Source of the DNA: Paracoccus sp. (in: a-proteobacteria)
GTDB taxonomy: Bacteria > Pseudomonadota > Alphaproteobacteria > Rhodobacterales > Rhodobacteraceae
Assembly: GCF_030538655.1 (NCBI RefSeq)
Contig: NZ_JAUNTO010000012.1
Coordinates: 1-64,000, forward strand
Length of the DNA: 64,000 bases
Direction: 5' to 3'
Below, piece by piece: positions 10,062 to 19,364 of the stretch; the stretch's first letter is position 1; every line of letters starts with the position of its first letter. The position numbers and the translations under genes were made by a program. Under the pieces are notes generated by a model. The model did no database searches, was not told the origin of the DNA, and saw only the letters and a program-made list of their open reading frames with translations.

Positions 10062-11438
10062 ATGACACCGATTGAGCCGGTCCACGGTGCCGGAATACTG
10101 CTTTTGATCGCTGCGGGTGCGGTGGCGGTGCTGCTGGTGCTGATCCTGCAATTCCGGCTGCACGCCTTTGTCGCGCTGGTGCTGGTCAGCCTGATAACCG
10201 CGCTGGTCGCGGGAATCCCCTTCGCCGATGTGGTGCCAACGCTGCTGAGCGGGTTCGGCAGCACGCTGGCCAGCGTCGCCTTGCTGGTCGGGTTCGGCGC
10301 CATGATCGGCCGCATTCTGGAAATCACCGGCGGCGCGCAGGTGCTGGCCGACCGGCTGATCGGCCAGTTCGGAGAATCGCGCGCGCCCTTTGCCCTTGGT
10401 GTCGCGTCGCTGCTGTTCGGTTTCCCGATCTTTTTCGATGCCGGTCTGGTGGTAATGCTGCCGATCATCTTCAGCGTCGCCCTGCGCTTCGGAGGCTCGG
10501 TGCTGCTGTATGCCCTGCCCTCGGCGGGGGCCTTTGCGGTGATGCACGCCTTTCTGCCGCCGCATCCGGGGCCGGTCGCGGCGGGCGATCTGCTGGGCGC
10601 TGACATCGGCCTTCTGGTGATCGTCGGGCTGGTTCTGGCGCTGCCCACCTGGTATTTCGGCAGCTATCTGTTCGCCATGTGGGCGGGGCGCAAATTCGTG
10701 CTGCCGGTGCCGGCGTTGCTGGGGGCCGATCTGGACGCGCCGCATGACGGGCCGAAACCAGCCTTTGGCACGGTGATGCTGGTGCTGCTGCTGCCGCTTG
10801 GGCTGATCTTTCTGAACACCGGGCTTGGCACATTGGTGACAACCGGGGCGGTCGATGGGTCGGCGCTGTGGGTCAATGTGCTGCGCATGATCGGCCAGAC
10901 GCCGGTTGCGCTGCTGATTACGGTGCTGGTCGCCATGTGGCTGCTGGCAGGCGGGCGCAGCGCCCGGACGATGGAAAAGATCATGAACGATGCGCTGGCC
11001 CCGGTCTGCGCCATCATTCTGGTGACAGGCGCAGGTGGTATGTTTGGCGGCGTTCTGCGCGCCAGCGGCATCGGTCAGGCGCTGGCGAACAGTCTGGAAT
11101 CGGTCGGGATGCCGCTGATCGTCGCGGCCTTCCTGATCTCGGCGGCGCTGCGGGTGGCGCAAGGCTCGGCCACAGTGGCGCTGACCACCACGGCGGGCCT
11201 GCTGGCGCCCACGGTTGCGGCCAGCACGGGGCTAAGCTCGTTCGATCTGTGCTTCCTTGTCATCGCCATCGCCTCGGGGGCGACGGTTCTTAGCCATGTC
11301 AACGATTCGGGCTTCTGGCTGGTCGGCCGGTTCCTGCAAATGGACGAACGGACGACCCTTCGAACCTGGACGGTGATGGAGACCCTGCTGGGCGGCATCG
11401 GCTTCTTGCTGGCGCTGATCGGATGGTGGCTGCTGTGA
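10062..11438 (+). CDS. gntP: Gluconate:H+ symporter, GntP family
   Basis: A 458-aa polytopic inner-membrane protein with about 12-14 hydrophobic segments and typical GntP sequences (GFGSTLASVALLVGFGAM, FGFPIFFDAGLVVMLP, AFMHAFLPPHPGPVAA-like block, SGATVLSHVNDSGFWLV). It imports gluconate or a related sugar acid. The ATG follows a purine-rich site (cgggggaa). A 6-bp inverted repeat (gccggt/accggc, 10022-10038) sits just upstream and might bind a regulator. No GntR-type regulator gene lies nearby. The stop overlaps the gntK start (TGATG), so uptake and phosphorylation are coupled. Confidence 0.93.
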   Translation: MTPIEPVHGAGILLLIAAGAVAVLLVLILQFRLHAFVALVLVSLITALVAGIPFADVVPTLLSGFGSTLASVALLVGFGAMIGRILEITGGAQVLADRLIGQFGESRAPFALGVASLLFGFPIFFDAGLVVMLPIIFSVALRFGGSVLLYALPSAGAFAVMHAFLPPHPGPVAAGDLLGADIGLLVIVGLVLALPTWYFGSYLFAMWAGRKFVLPVPALLGADLDAPHDGPKPAFGTVMLVLLLPLGLIFLNTGLGTLVTTGAVDGSALWVNVLRMIGQTPVALLITVLVAMWLLAGGRSARTMEKIMNDALAPVCAIILVTGAGGMFGGVLRASGIGQALANSLESVGMPLIVAAFLISAALRVAQGSATVALTTTAGLLAPTVAASTGLSSFDLCFLVIAIASGATVLSHVNDSGFWLVGRFLQMDERTTLRTWTVMETLLGGIGFLLALIGWWLL

Positions 11439-11944
11439 TGGCGCAGTTTCAGCATATCGTCGTGATGGGCGTGTCGGGCAGCGGCAAAAGCACGGTCGGC
11501 GCTGAACTGGCCGAAGTTCTGGGCTGGCAGTTCATCGAAGGCGATGCCCTGCACCCTGCCGCCAATATCGCCAAGATGTCCGCCGGAATACCGCTGACCG
11601 ATGAGGACCGCTGGCCGTGGCTGCGCGCGCTGGCGGGTCGCATCGCCGAGGGAGAGGCGGCCCGCGCCCCTACCGTCGTCGGCTGTTCGGCCTTGAAGCG
11701 CAGCTATCGGGATGTGCTGCGTCAGGGCGCGCCTCGGGTGCGGTTCGTGCATGTCTGGGGCGACCGGCAGGTGCTGGAAACCCGGCTGAATGCAAGGCCC
11801 GGCCATTTCTTCCCGCCCGCGCTGCTGGATACCCAGATCGCCACGCTGGAGCATCTGGCCCCGGACGAGGATGGGGTGATCGTCGATCTGGCATGGACCA
11901 CCGACAGGCAAGTGGCCTCGGCGCGCGAACAACTGGGACTTTGA
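11438..11944 (+). CDS. gntK: Gluconokinase
   Basis: A 168-aa P-loop kinase close to the usual GntK length (about 175). It phosphorylates gluconate to 6-phosphogluconate for the Entner-Doudoroff or pentose phosphate pathway. Walker A is GVSGSGKST near residue 11; the sugar-binding block is FIEGDALHPAANIAKM with DEDRWPWL, and the LID region has CSALKRSYRD. The start ATG at 11438 overlaps the gntP stop. A strong hairpin lies downstream. Confidence 0.95.
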   Translation: MAQFQHIVVMGVSGSGKSTVGAELAEVLGWQFIEGDALHPAANIAKMSAGIPLTDEDRWPWLRALAGRIAEGEAARAPTVVGCSALKRSYRDVLRQGAPRVRFVHVWGDRQVLETRLNARPGHFFPPALLDTQIATLEHLAPDEDGVIVDLAWTTDRQVASAREQLGL

Positions 11945-12076
11945 TCTCGGATAGGGATCGGGGGCATTGCGCGCATCGCTGCATCCGCGTGGCGGGCGAT
12001 GGCAAGATCCTTGCAAACTCCGATAATCCTGTGCGCGGCGCTTTCGACCAGCGCGGCCAGCGCAGCCCCGCAAGAT

Positions 12077-12104
12077 AAAGGGCGCGCATTGCAGCGCGCC
12101 CTTT
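12077..12104. terminator. Bidirectional hairpin between gntK and the baeRF gene
   Basis: An 11-bp perfect stem (aaagggcgcgc / gcgcgcccttt) with a 6-base loop lies between two convergent genes. The A/T ends of the stem give a short U run in both directions, so it probably terminates both transcripts. Confidence 0.7.
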
Positions 12105-12167
12105 GAGTTCTTCACGCCCGGTCTGCTGGTCGTCACTAAGACCCCGCAGACAAAGATGCGCGGCCTG

Positions 12168-13304
12168 TCAGACCGCCCACCGCAGGATCGCGGCAACCGG
12201 GCTGCCTGCATCCGGCAGATCATCTGCGCGCACCGACAGCACACGCCCACCCTGCGCCCGAACCTTCAGCGCGATCTGATCGGTCAGACCATAGGTTTCC
12301 GCCGACGGCGCATCTGCCGTCTGAATTGCGCCGTCCTCGTGCAGGATACCCGGCACCACCTTGTCCATATCGACCAACAGAGTCTGCACCGCGCCCGACA
12401 CAGCCGCCCGTGCGATGGTAGCCAGATCGGCACTGGCGCGGCCTTCGTTCGCGCGGGTTTCATACAGATCGTGCAGTGCCTCGATCTTGTCCTTTTGCAA
12501 CCCTTCCATAATCGGGCGGGCGGCTTCGGCCAGTTGAGCGGGGGTCTTGTGTTCGGGGTTGCCCTGAATGGTTTCGCTGGCTAGCCCCGGATAATCGCTT
12601 TGCTGCGTGAACACATGTCGCAGGGGGTCGGCGGCGGCCACGATCAGCGGGCGTTCGCTATCGCCCAACAATTTGTGCAGCGCCTTATCGACCGCACGCA
12701 CATATTGGCGGTGCCGCACCTCTTTGCCCTCGGAACCGTGAATACGTGTATTCTGCGACCGCTCGTTCGTCTCGGTCAGCCCAAGCGCGTCATAGGCATC
12801 CTTGGGCATCCCTGGCACGTCCACCTCATCCGTCGCACCTTCGGCGGGAACGTCGATCAGGCGCACACTGTTTTCTGCAAGAGCCAGCACAAAGGCGCTG
12901 TTAGAAAAACTTGTCGCGCGCAGTAGCGGTTTCAGATGAAAGCGGTCGGCCACATGGACCGAATCTGTCAGCCGGTTGGCCAACCGGAAGATACGCAGCC
13001 GTTCTGGCGTGACGAACAGCGCCAGCCCATACGCCTGATAGGCCCAGAAGCCCGTATCCTCATCCAGTTCCGCCAGTTGTTCGCTGATGGCCTGCACGTC
13101 GCGTTTATCGGCACCTGTGGTTTCAAGCTGTGTGGTTTCAAGCTGGGTGATGGCTTCGCGTGCGTGGTTTTTCAGGCTGATGCGGGTCAGATCGGCGTCC
13201 TGCGTCAGCGGCGTGGCGGCCAGATAGATGGACACCGCCGCGAGGCTGCGGGTGTCGGCCAGTTTGTCGATCTGCGTCTGGGTCGGAATATCAAGATAAA
13301 GCAC
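12168..13304 (-). CDS. baeRF family (bacterial eRF1-like) protein
   Basis: A 378-aa protein resembling the bacterial archaeo-eukaryotic release factor families. The opening (SLAAVSIYLAATP ... ISLKNHAREAITQLE) and the later blocks FWAYQAYGLALFVTPERLRIFRL and ERPLIVAAADPLRHVF match the N-terminal and central eRF1-like domains. The C-terminus (LLVDMDKVVPGILHEDGA) looks like the third. These proteins are predicted, not proven, to act on ribosomes or stalled peptidyl-tRNA, often under stress. The start is GTG at 13304, with aaaggga upstream; no ATG gives the family N-terminus. A 15-bp tandem duplication at about 13126-13155 encodes QLETT twice. Not related to its neighbours by operon. Confidence 0.75.
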   Translation of the reverse strand: MLYLDIPTQTQIDKLADTRSLAAVSIYLAATPLTQDADLTRISLKNHAREAITQLETTQLETTGADKRDVQAISEQLAELDEDTGFWAYQAYGLALFVTPERLRIFRLANRLTDSVHVADRFHLKPLLRATSFSNSAFVLALAENSVRLIDVPAEGATDEVDVPGMPKDAYDALGLTETNERSQNTRIHGSEGKEVRHRQYVRAVDKALHKLLGDSERPLIVAAADPLRHVFTQQSDYPGLASETIQGNPEHKTPAQLAEAARPIMEGLQKDKIEALHDLYETRANEGRASADLATIARAAVSGAVQTLLVDMDKVVPGILHEDGAIQTADAPSAETYGLTDQIALKVRAQGGRVLSVRADDLPDAGSPVAAILRWAV

Positions 13305-13349
13305 GAAATCTCCCTTTATGTGGTTCACAGATCGAACGCACAGGTGGCG

Positions 13350-13730
13350 GTGAAGTTTCATCTTGCCGTCATGGGTTTGATTTTTATTAAAAAAACTGAT
13401 TTCAGGGCGGATGCCAAGCATGGCTGGGCAGATGCTGACAAGATTCCCATCACGCTGACAGCGGCACTGGTGCCGGTAATAGCCGTGCTGGCCAACGAAC
13501 CCAACGCCATGCCGCACAACGGGTTATGCGATGCAGCTATCGGTTTCACCCGCCTGCGCGATGTGCGCTTTGATGGCAGGATGCAGGCCATGCCCTTTGT
13601 CAGCGTCGGCGCGCGGGTCGATTACCAGATTAACGACCGTATCAGGGGTTTTGCCGCCCTGAACTGGCAGCGATTTTTTGAACGGTGCGGTGATACGTTG
13701 TCTTCGGAAATCGGCATTGGTGCCGGTCAG
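13350..13730 (+). pseudogene. Possible remnant of an outer-membrane beta-barrel gene (MipA/OmpV-like)
   Basis: This 558-bp gap between the baeRF gene and clpB has no intact gene. A plus-strand frame from about 13350 contains PFVSVGARVDYQINDRIRG and AALNWQRF, which look like the last strands of a MipA/OmpV-type barrel. After the T run at about 13674-13679 the continuation (LNGA) is found in another frame, suggesting a frameshift. There is no signal peptide and no upstream half. I call it a decayed fragment with low certainty; it could be chance. Confidence 0.3.
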
Positions 13731-13818
13731 GGGCATCCGCCCGCAGCGCCGGGGCAGAGCTTGGGGTCGCCGCGCAGTCGGTTGGGCGAACAGCGTGATT
13801 CTGAGGCGGTGATGCAGC

Positions 13819-13842
13819 AAGGCCCCGGCGAACCGGGGCCTT
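13819..13842 (-). terminator. Terminator after clpB
   Basis: A 10-bp stem (aaggccccgg / ccggggcctt) whose loop reads ttcg on the minus strand, a very stable tetraloop. It lies 20 bp past the clpB stop. The T tract is short, so efficiency is uncertain. Confidence 0.65.
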
Positions 13843-13862
13843 TGGGTCTCAGGGAACGGTTT

Positions 13863-16499
13863 TCAGTGGACCGTTGGTTCGCCTCGCGGGCCTTCGCCCA
13901 CCGCGCCCAGCTTGTGCCCGGCGGTGCCGACATGATCGCCCACGATCAGCCCGTCATCGCCGGCGCTGACACGGACTGTCTGCCCGTCCAGCACCTCGCC
14001 CGACAGCAGCATTTCCGCCAGCGGATCTTGCAGCGCGCGCTGGATCACCCGTTTCAAGGGACGCGCGCCGAACACCGGATCATAACCTTCCTCGGCCAGC
14101 CAGTGCATCGCCTTGTCGTCCAGATCCAGCGTGATCTTGCGCTGGGCCAGCCGCTGTTCCAGCAGCCACAGCTGGATGCGCACGATCCCGTCCATATTCT
14201 CGCGCGTCAGGCGGCGGAAGATGATGATCTCGTCCAGACGGTTCAGGAATTCGGGGCGGAAATGCGCCCGCACCGCCTCCATCACATCGGCCCGTGCAGC
14301 GCCGCTGTCGGCGTCGGCAGGCAGATGCGACAGCGCCTGCGCGCCAAGGTTCGAGGTCAGCACGATCAGCGTGTTCTTGAAATCGACCTTGCGGCCCTGA
14401 CCGTCGGTCAACTGCCCGTCATCCAGCACTTGCAGCAGGATGTTGAACACATCCGGATGCGCCTTTTCCACCTCGTCGAACAGCACGACGGCATAGGGCC
14501 TGCGGCGGACAGCCTCGGTCAAGGCACCGCCTTCGTCATAGCCGACATAGCCGGGGGGCGCACCAATCAGCCGGCTGACGGCGTGCTTTTCCATATATTC
14601 CGACATGTCGATGCGAACCATCGCATCTTCGTCGTCGAACATATATTCGGCCATCGCTTTGGTCAGTTCTGTCTTGCCGACGCCCGTGGGGCCAAGGAAC
14701 AGGAACGACCCAAGCGGCCGCTTTTCATCCGACAGTCCGGCCCGCGCACGGCGCACGGCCTTGGAAATGGCGGTGACGGCCTCGGCCTGACCGATGACGC
14801 GCTTGCCAAGGATTTCCTCCATCTTCAGCAGCTTGTCACGCTCGCCCTCCAGCATCTTGCTGGTGGGGATGCCGGTCCAGCGTTCGACCACCTCGGCGAT
14901 TTGTTCGGGGCGCACGGCCTCTTCGACCATCAGGGCGTTGTCCTGATCCTCGGATTCGGCCAGTTGCTTTTCCAGCCCAGGAATAATGCCGTAAGACAGC
15001 TCACCGGCGCGGGCCAGATTGCCTTCGCGCTTGGCCTGATCCAGTTCGGCGCGGGCGCGGTCAAGCTGTTCTTTCAACCCGCGCGCGCCTTCCAGACGGT
15101 CGCGTTCGCCCTGCCAGCGGGCGGTCATTTCGGCGCTGCGCTGTTGCAGGTCGGCCAGGTCTTTTTCCAGCCGTTCCAAGCGGTCGCGCGATGCCGCGTC
15201 ATCCTCTTTCTTCAGCGCCTCGGCTTCGATCTGCATTTGCAGGATCTGCCGGTCCAGCGCGTCCAGTTCCTCGGGCTTGCTGTCAACCTCCATCCGCAGA
15301 CGACTGGCGGCTTCGTCCACAAGGTCGATGGCCTTGTCGGGCAAGAAACGGTCGGTGATATAGCGGTTCGACAGTTCCGCCGCAGCCACCAGCGCAGCAT
15401 CGGAAATGCGCACGCCGTGGTGGAGTTCGTATTTCTCCTTGATGCCGCGCAGGATCGAGATGGTATCCTCGACCGTGGGCTGTTCGATCAGCACCGGCTG
15501 GAACCGGCGGGCCAAGGCCGCGTCTTTTTCGATATATTTGCGGTATTCGTCCAGCGTAGTCGCGCCGACGCAATGCAATTCGCCCCGCGCAAGGGCGGGT
15601 TTAATCAGGTTCGCGGCATCCATCGCGCCATCGGTCTTGCCTGCGCCGACTAGCACGTGCAATTCGTCGATGAACAGGATGATTTCCCCGGCGGCGTTTT
15701 CGACTTCTTTCAGGATCGCTTTCAGCCGCTCCTCGAACTCGCCGCGGTATTTCGCCCCGGCGATCAGCGCGCCCATGTCCAGCGCCATCAGCTTTTTGTC
15801 GCGCAGAGATTCCGGCACATCGCCGTTGATGATGCGCAGCGCCAGCCCCTCGGCGATGGCGGTTTTACCGACGCCGGGTTCACCGATCAGCACCGGGTTG
15901 TTCTTGGTGCGGCGCGACAGCACCTGCATGGCGCGGCGGATTTCCTCGTCCCGGCCGATGATCGGGTCGATCTTGCCCTGTTCGGCCGCCTCGGTCAGAT
16001 CGCGGGCGTATTTCGACAGCGCCTCCATCGTGTCTTCGGAACTGGCGCTGTCAGCCGTGCGGCCCTTGCGGATGTCGTTGATCGCCCCGTTCAGCTTTTG
16101 CGCGGTGACGCCGCCCGCATCCAGTGCGTCCTTGGCGTTGGTGTTCACCATTGTCAGTGCCATCAGGATGCGTTCGACCGGCACAAAGCTGTCGCCCGCC
16201 TTTTTGGCGATCTGTTCGGCCTCGTCCAGCACGCGGACCATGGACGGATCGACGTAAACCTGACCGCCGCCGCCCTTGACCTTGGGCAGCTTGGCCACGG
16301 CCTGATCCACGGCGCTGCGCACGGCCTGTGCATTGCCGCCGGCGCGGGTAATCAGGTTGGCCGCCAGCCCCTGATCGTCATCCATCAGCGCCTTGAGCAG
16401 ATGTTCGGGAACAACCCGCTGATTTTCTTCGCGGATCGCGATGGTCTGAGCGGCCTGAATGAAGCCGCGAGACCGTTCGGTAAATTTTTCCATATTCAT
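13863..16499 (-). CDS. clpB: ATP-dependent disaggregase ClpB
   Basis: An 878-aa Hsp100 chaperone of normal ClpB length. With DnaK it dissolves heat-denatured protein aggregates in the cytoplasm. Order of domains: N-domain (residues 1-145, [16 protein letters not shown]), AAA1 with Walker [14 protein letters not shown] near 205 and Walker B ILFIDELH, a coiled-coil middle domain at about 400-525 ([17 protein letters not shown]), and AAA2 with [13 protein letters not shown] near 600. It lacks a ClpP-binding IGF loop, as ClpB should. ATG at 16499 follows gaaagaggg; MEKF two codons on is an alternative. I see no convincing heat-shock promoter in the short upstream region. Confidence 0.97.
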   Translation of the reverse strand: MNMEKFTERSRGFIQAAQTIAIREENQRVVPEHLLKALMDDDQGLAANLITRAGGNAQAVRSAVDQAVAKLPKVKGGGGQVYVDPSMVRVLDEAEQIAKKAGDSFVPVERILMALTMVNTNAKDALDAGGVTAQKLNGAINDIRKGRTADSASSEDTMEALSKYARDLTEAAEQGKIDPIIGRDEEIRRAMQVLSRRTKNNPVLIGEPGVGKTAIAEGLALRIINGDVPESLRDKKLMALDMGALIAGAKYRGEFEERLKAILKEVENAAGEIILFIDELHVLVGAGKTDGAMDAANLIKPALARGELHCVGATTLDEYRKYIEKDAALARRFQPVLIEQPTVEDTISILRGIKEKYELHHGVRISDAALVAAAELSNRYITDRFLPDKAIDLVDEAASRLRMEVDSKPEELDALDRQILQMQIEAEALKKEDDAASRDRLERLEKDLADLQQRSAEMTARWQGERDRLEGARGLKEQLDRARAELDQAKREGNLARAGELSYGIIPGLEKQLAESEDQDNALMVEEAVRPEQIAEVVERWTGIPTSKMLEGERDKLLKMEEILGKRVIGQAEAVTAISKAVRRARAGLSDEKRPLGSFLFLGPTGVGKTELTKAMAEYMFDDEDAMVRIDMSEYMEKHAVSRLIGAPPGYVGYDEGGALTEAVRRRPYAVVLFDEVEKAHPDVFNILLQVLDDGQLTDGQGRKVDFKNTLIVLTSNLGAQALSHLPADADSGAARADVMEAVRAHFRPEFLNRLDEIIIFRRLTRENMDGIVRIQLWLLEQRLAQRKITLDLDDKAMHWLAEEGYDPVFGARPLKRVIQRALQDPLAEMLLSGEVLDGQTVRVSAGDDGLIVGDHVGTAGHKLGAVGEGPRGEPTVH

Positions 16500-16594
16500 G
16501 TGATAACCCTCTTTCAGCCCCCGCAGATGCGCCGCCCGTCATGGCACGGCGTGGTGCGGGTCTGGCCTTTAGATGTGGTCCGGTCAGGCAGCGT

Positions 16595-17242
16595 TCAAGC
16601 CTGCGGCGGTGCAAAAGCAGCATCGAAAAAGGCGACCTCCAGCGCCACGGCGCGGCGAAAGAAATCGCGGGCGGTTTCGGCGTCATCTGGTCCGATGCGA
16701 TCCAGTTCGGCGCGCAGAAAGGCCACGAAATCGCGGAAATCCGGATTGTCGTGCAGTGTGATCCACTCGGCATGGACAAAATTGCCGGGCAGGGGCTGTG
16801 GCGCGCGGCTGGCCCAGTCCAGATACAGCCATTCCGCGACATTCAGCACCGACAGACAGGCGACATAGGAACCGCTGGTCGCCGCCTCGCGCATCAGATC
16901 GGCAAAGCCGGTGGTCGGCGCGGTGTTGGGGGTGGCGGCGCGGTCGGCCTCGGTCACGCCAAGCGCATCGAAGGCGCGCAGGAAATAGGTGTTTTCCTCG
17001 GTCGAGACCATGCCGACGAACCGCCCCAGACGCAGCCGGGCCGCCGTGCTGTCGGCCGTCGCCATCGCCCCGCCCAACAGCGCCAGAAAACTGTCCAGAA
17101 AGCGGTGATCCTGCACCAGATACCGCGCCATGACCGCATCGGGCAGGCTGCCGTCGAAAACGCCTTTGACGAAATCGTGGTGAACCGCGCGGTCCCATTC
17201 GGCCCGGACCCCGGCCTGCAATTGATCGGTAAAGCGTGTCAT
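16595..17242 (-). CDS. TenA-family protein (thiaminase II-like)
   Basis: A 215-aa all-helical TenA/heme-oxygenase-fold protein. Start MTRFTDQLQAGVRAEWDRAVHH is at the ATG at 17242, with ggagaaag upstream. Family features are HDFVKGVFDGSLPDAVMARYL, QDHRFLDSFLALLG, and the segment SYVACLSVLNVAEWLYLDWA in the region where TenA-C enzymes carry the catalytic Cys. Typical TenA salvages pyrimidine from degraded thiamine (aminopyrimidine hydrolysis). Substrate specificity is uncertain because the family divides into classes with different active sites, and no thiamine gene is adjacent. It precedes clpB on the same strand by 95 bp. Confidence 0.75.
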   Translation of the reverse strand: MTRFTDQLQAGVRAEWDRAVHHDFVKGVFDGSLPDAVMARYLVQDHRFLDSFLALLGGAMATADSTAARLRLGRFVGMVSTEENTYFLRAFDALGVTEADRAATPNTAPTTGFADLMREAATSGSYVACLSVLNVAEWLYLDWASRAPQPLPGNFVHAEWITLHDNPDFRDFVAFLRAELDRIGPDDAETARDFFRRAVALEVAFFDAAFAPPQA

Positions 17243-17344
17243 GTCTTTCTCCGCTGCGTTTGGCGCAGGATGCGGCGTCGGGACCGGGGTTTCAACCAGC
17301 TTGGCGTCATGGCACAAGGCGGGCATCAATCAGGGGTGATGACG

Positions 17345-18031
17345 ATGGACGACAGGCTGATCGTGGCGCTGGATGTGCCCAATGCGGTGGCGGGGCTGGA
17401 TCTGGCCGGACGGCTGGGCGATGCGGTGGGTTTTTACAAGATCGGGCTGGGGATGCTGACCGGCGGCGGGCTGGCCCTTGCCAATGAGCTGAAGCAGGAA
17501 CATGGCAAGCGCATCTTTCTGGACATGAAGCTGTTCGACATCGGTGCCACGGTCGAAGCCGCCGTGCGCGGGCTGGCGCAGTTCGATCTGGATTTCCTGA
17601 CCGTGCATGGTGACCCGCATGTGGTGCGCGCGGCCAAACAGGGGGCGGCGGGCAGCAATCTGAAAATTCTGGCGGTCACGATCCTGACCTCGCTGGACCG
17701 GGCTGATCTGGATGCGGCGCTGATTGCGCCCGGCGATCTGCACGATCTGACCGTGGACCGCGCCGCCCGCGCCTTTGAGGCGGGGGCCGACGGCATCATC
17801 TGTTCCCCGCGCGAGGCGGCGGCGATCCGTGCCTTGCCCGGCGCGGGACTGATCGTCACGCCGGGCGTGCGGCCTGCGGGCACGGACAAAGGCGATCAAA
17901 AGCGGGTCGAGACGCCTGCCGCCGCGCTGGCTGCCGGGGCGGATCACATCGTTGTCGGGCGACCGATCTGGCAGGCGGCCGATCCACGCGCCGCAGCAAA
18001 GGCCGTGCTGGATGAGATCAAAGCCGTTTGA
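17345..18031 (+). CDS. pyrF: Orotidine 5'-phosphate decarboxylase
   Basis: A 228-aa TIM-barrel enzyme of the usual length, making UMP from OMP in pyrimidine synthesis. Evidence: LIVALDVPN at the N-terminus, the catalytic segment FLDMKLFDIGATV with its Asp-Lys-Asp network (many other groups have DLKFHDIPNTV), LTVHGDP, and the phosphate-binding end IVTPGVRPAGTDKGDQKR ... GADHIVVGRPI. The ATG at 17345 suits the caggggtg site better than the ATG two codons earlier. The 3' end overlaps the tail of the opposite GNAT gene by 14 bp. Confidence 0.96.
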   Translation: MDDRLIVALDVPNAVAGLDLAGRLGDAVGFYKIGLGMLTGGGLALANELKQEHGKRIFLDMKLFDIGATVEAAVRGLAQFDLDFLTVHGDPHVVRAAKQGAAGSNLKILAVTILTSLDRADLDAALIAPGDLHDLTVDRAARAFEAGADGIICSPREAAAIRALPGAGLIVTPGVRPAGTDKGDQKRVETPAAALAAGADHIVVGRPIWQAADPRAAAKAVLDEIKAV

Positions 18032-18505
18032 AATAGTGGGCAACCAGCCAGGGTTCATACCCTGCGCGCCCCGATAGAACCGGCGCGCCGGGGCGTGTCC
18101 GCTGTCGCCGATGGTTTCGACCATGACCATCCCTAACCCCGCGTCGCGCAGATGCTGTTCGGCAAAGGCCGTCTGTTGCCGCCCTATGCCTTGCCGTTGC
18201 TGGTCGGGGCGGACGGCAAGGATATGCACTTTGCCCGTCTGATTTTCGGGGTGCAGGCGCAGGCCAATAAAGCCCGCGACCCTATCGGACCGCATCGCCA
18301 GCCAGACCTGATCGCCGTGGCTGGCCAGAAACGCGGCAATATCCCCGGTAAGACGCTGTTCCAAACCCTTTGGATAAAAGGCATCCTTGGCAAAGCGCTG
18401 CGCCTCGGTCGCGGTGTGAGGCAGGACGGGGCACCATGTTGACAGGGCCAGAGCGATGACCTGATCCCGGAACGGTTTCGGATAAGGGCATTTCGGGTGG
18501 GGCAT
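18018..18505 (-). pseudogene. GNAT acetyltransferase with a frameshift near its C-terminus
   Basis: The frame from the ATG at 18505 encodes a GNAT domain: VWLAMRSDRVAGFIGLRL, then motif A as VHILAVRPDQQRQGIGRQQ and AGLGMVMVETIGDSGHAPARRFYRGA. At about 18063-18069, in a GCGCGC run, the frame is lost. Skipping two bases there gives GYEPWLVAHYFKRL and a stop at 18018, a perfect GNAT ending. Without correction the frame runs on antisense through pyrF. So either a 2-bp slippage mutation (pseudogene) or a sequencing error. Substrate unknown. The restored stop overlaps the pyrF end tail to tail. Confidence 0.75.
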
Positions 18506-18597
18506 CGGCGCACTCTGATACGGCAACGGACGCTGCGTTAAGGGGTTGTTGATCGCTCTGCGCGACCGTGCAACCCTTTGGCGAAACGGGGGACATC

Positions 18598-19356
18598 ATG
18601 GCCAGCACCATAACCGCAGCCCAGCAGGCGCTGCACGATCAGCAAAAGGCCGATAACGATCTGGTTCTGTCGTTCCGGTCGGTGCGGCGCGCGGTCGGGC
18701 TGCTGGGGTTTTTCCTGCCGGTGGCGCTGTTTCTTTACAGCCTGATCCATCAGCAGCCGCCACTGCCCACCATGTCGGATTACCACTACAGCCCGGTCGG
18801 GGTGATTTTTACCGGCACGCTGTGCGCGATTGCGGTGTTTTTGTGGTCCTATCAGGGGTTTCGCCGTCTCAAGGACCAGTTCTTCAGCGATCTGGTGGTG
18901 GCGCGGGTGGCGTCACTCGGGGCGCTTGGCACGGCGTGGATTCCGGCGCTGCCGCGTTTTGACCTGCCGCTGTGTGATCTGGCGGCGCTGCCCGCCAATT
19001 GCAATTTCGTTCAACAATTGCTGACGCCGGGACTGGCGGGCTGGGCGCATGTGCTGTCGGCGGCGGTGTTCTTTGCCGCGCTGGTGGTGTTCTGCCTGAT
19101 CCTGTTCACCCGCAGCCCCGATGACACCGCCGAACGCCGCGCCAGCAAGCTGATCTATCGCATCTGTGGCGTGATTATCATTCTGGCGATGCTGGCCATT
19201 GCTGTTTTGTGGGGCCGCCCCGTTGCGCCGGGCAGTCTGTGGCAGCCGGTGTTCTGGGCCGAGGCGGTGGCCTGTTTCGCCTTTGCGACCAGTTGGGCGG
19301 TCAAGGGCGACGGGATGCGCTGGCTGGTTCGTCTGGCGGTGCGTATCACCGGATAA
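18598..19356 (+). CDS. Multi-pass inner-membrane protein of unknown function
   Basis: A 252-aa protein with about six hydrophobic segments (residues about 30-50, 72-90, 105-125, 148-170, 195-213, 225-240). Between the first two lie polar residues (PTMSDYHYSPVGVIFTG). The pattern YHYSPVGVIFTGTLCAIAVFLWSYQG resembles small bacterial integral membrane proteins of uncharacterised families; I cannot assign a function. A loop with several Cys (LPLCDLAALPANCNF) would face the periplasm if the N-terminus is cytoplasmic. Start at the ATG at 18598, after a purine-rich site. It stands alone, divergent from the GNAT gene. Confidence 0.7.
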   Translation: MASTITAAQQALHDQQKADNDLVLSFRSVRRAVGLLGFFLPVALFLYSLIHQQPPLPTMSDYHYSPVGVIFTGTLCAIAVFLWSYQGFRRLKDQFFSDLVVARVASLGALGTAWIPALPRFDLPLCDLAALPANCNFVQQLLTPGLAGWAHVLSAAVFFAALVVFCLILFTRSPDDTAERRASKLIYRICGVIIILAMLAIAVLWGRPVAPGSLWQPVFWAEAVACFAFATSWAVKGDGMRWLVRLAVRITG

Positions 19357-19364
19357 GGGGGCAC

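Noticed and set aside
12936..15653. Very long plus-strand open frame of 905 codons
   Set aside because: It is antisense to clpB and the baeRF gene, both of which have clear family sequence. GC-rich DNA gives such frames by chance; the translation is His/Gln/Arg-rich with no domains.
17330..18526. 398-codon minus frame taken as one GNAT fusion protein
   Set aside because: Only the first 150 or so residues are GNAT; the rest is antisense to pyrF and results from the frameshift.
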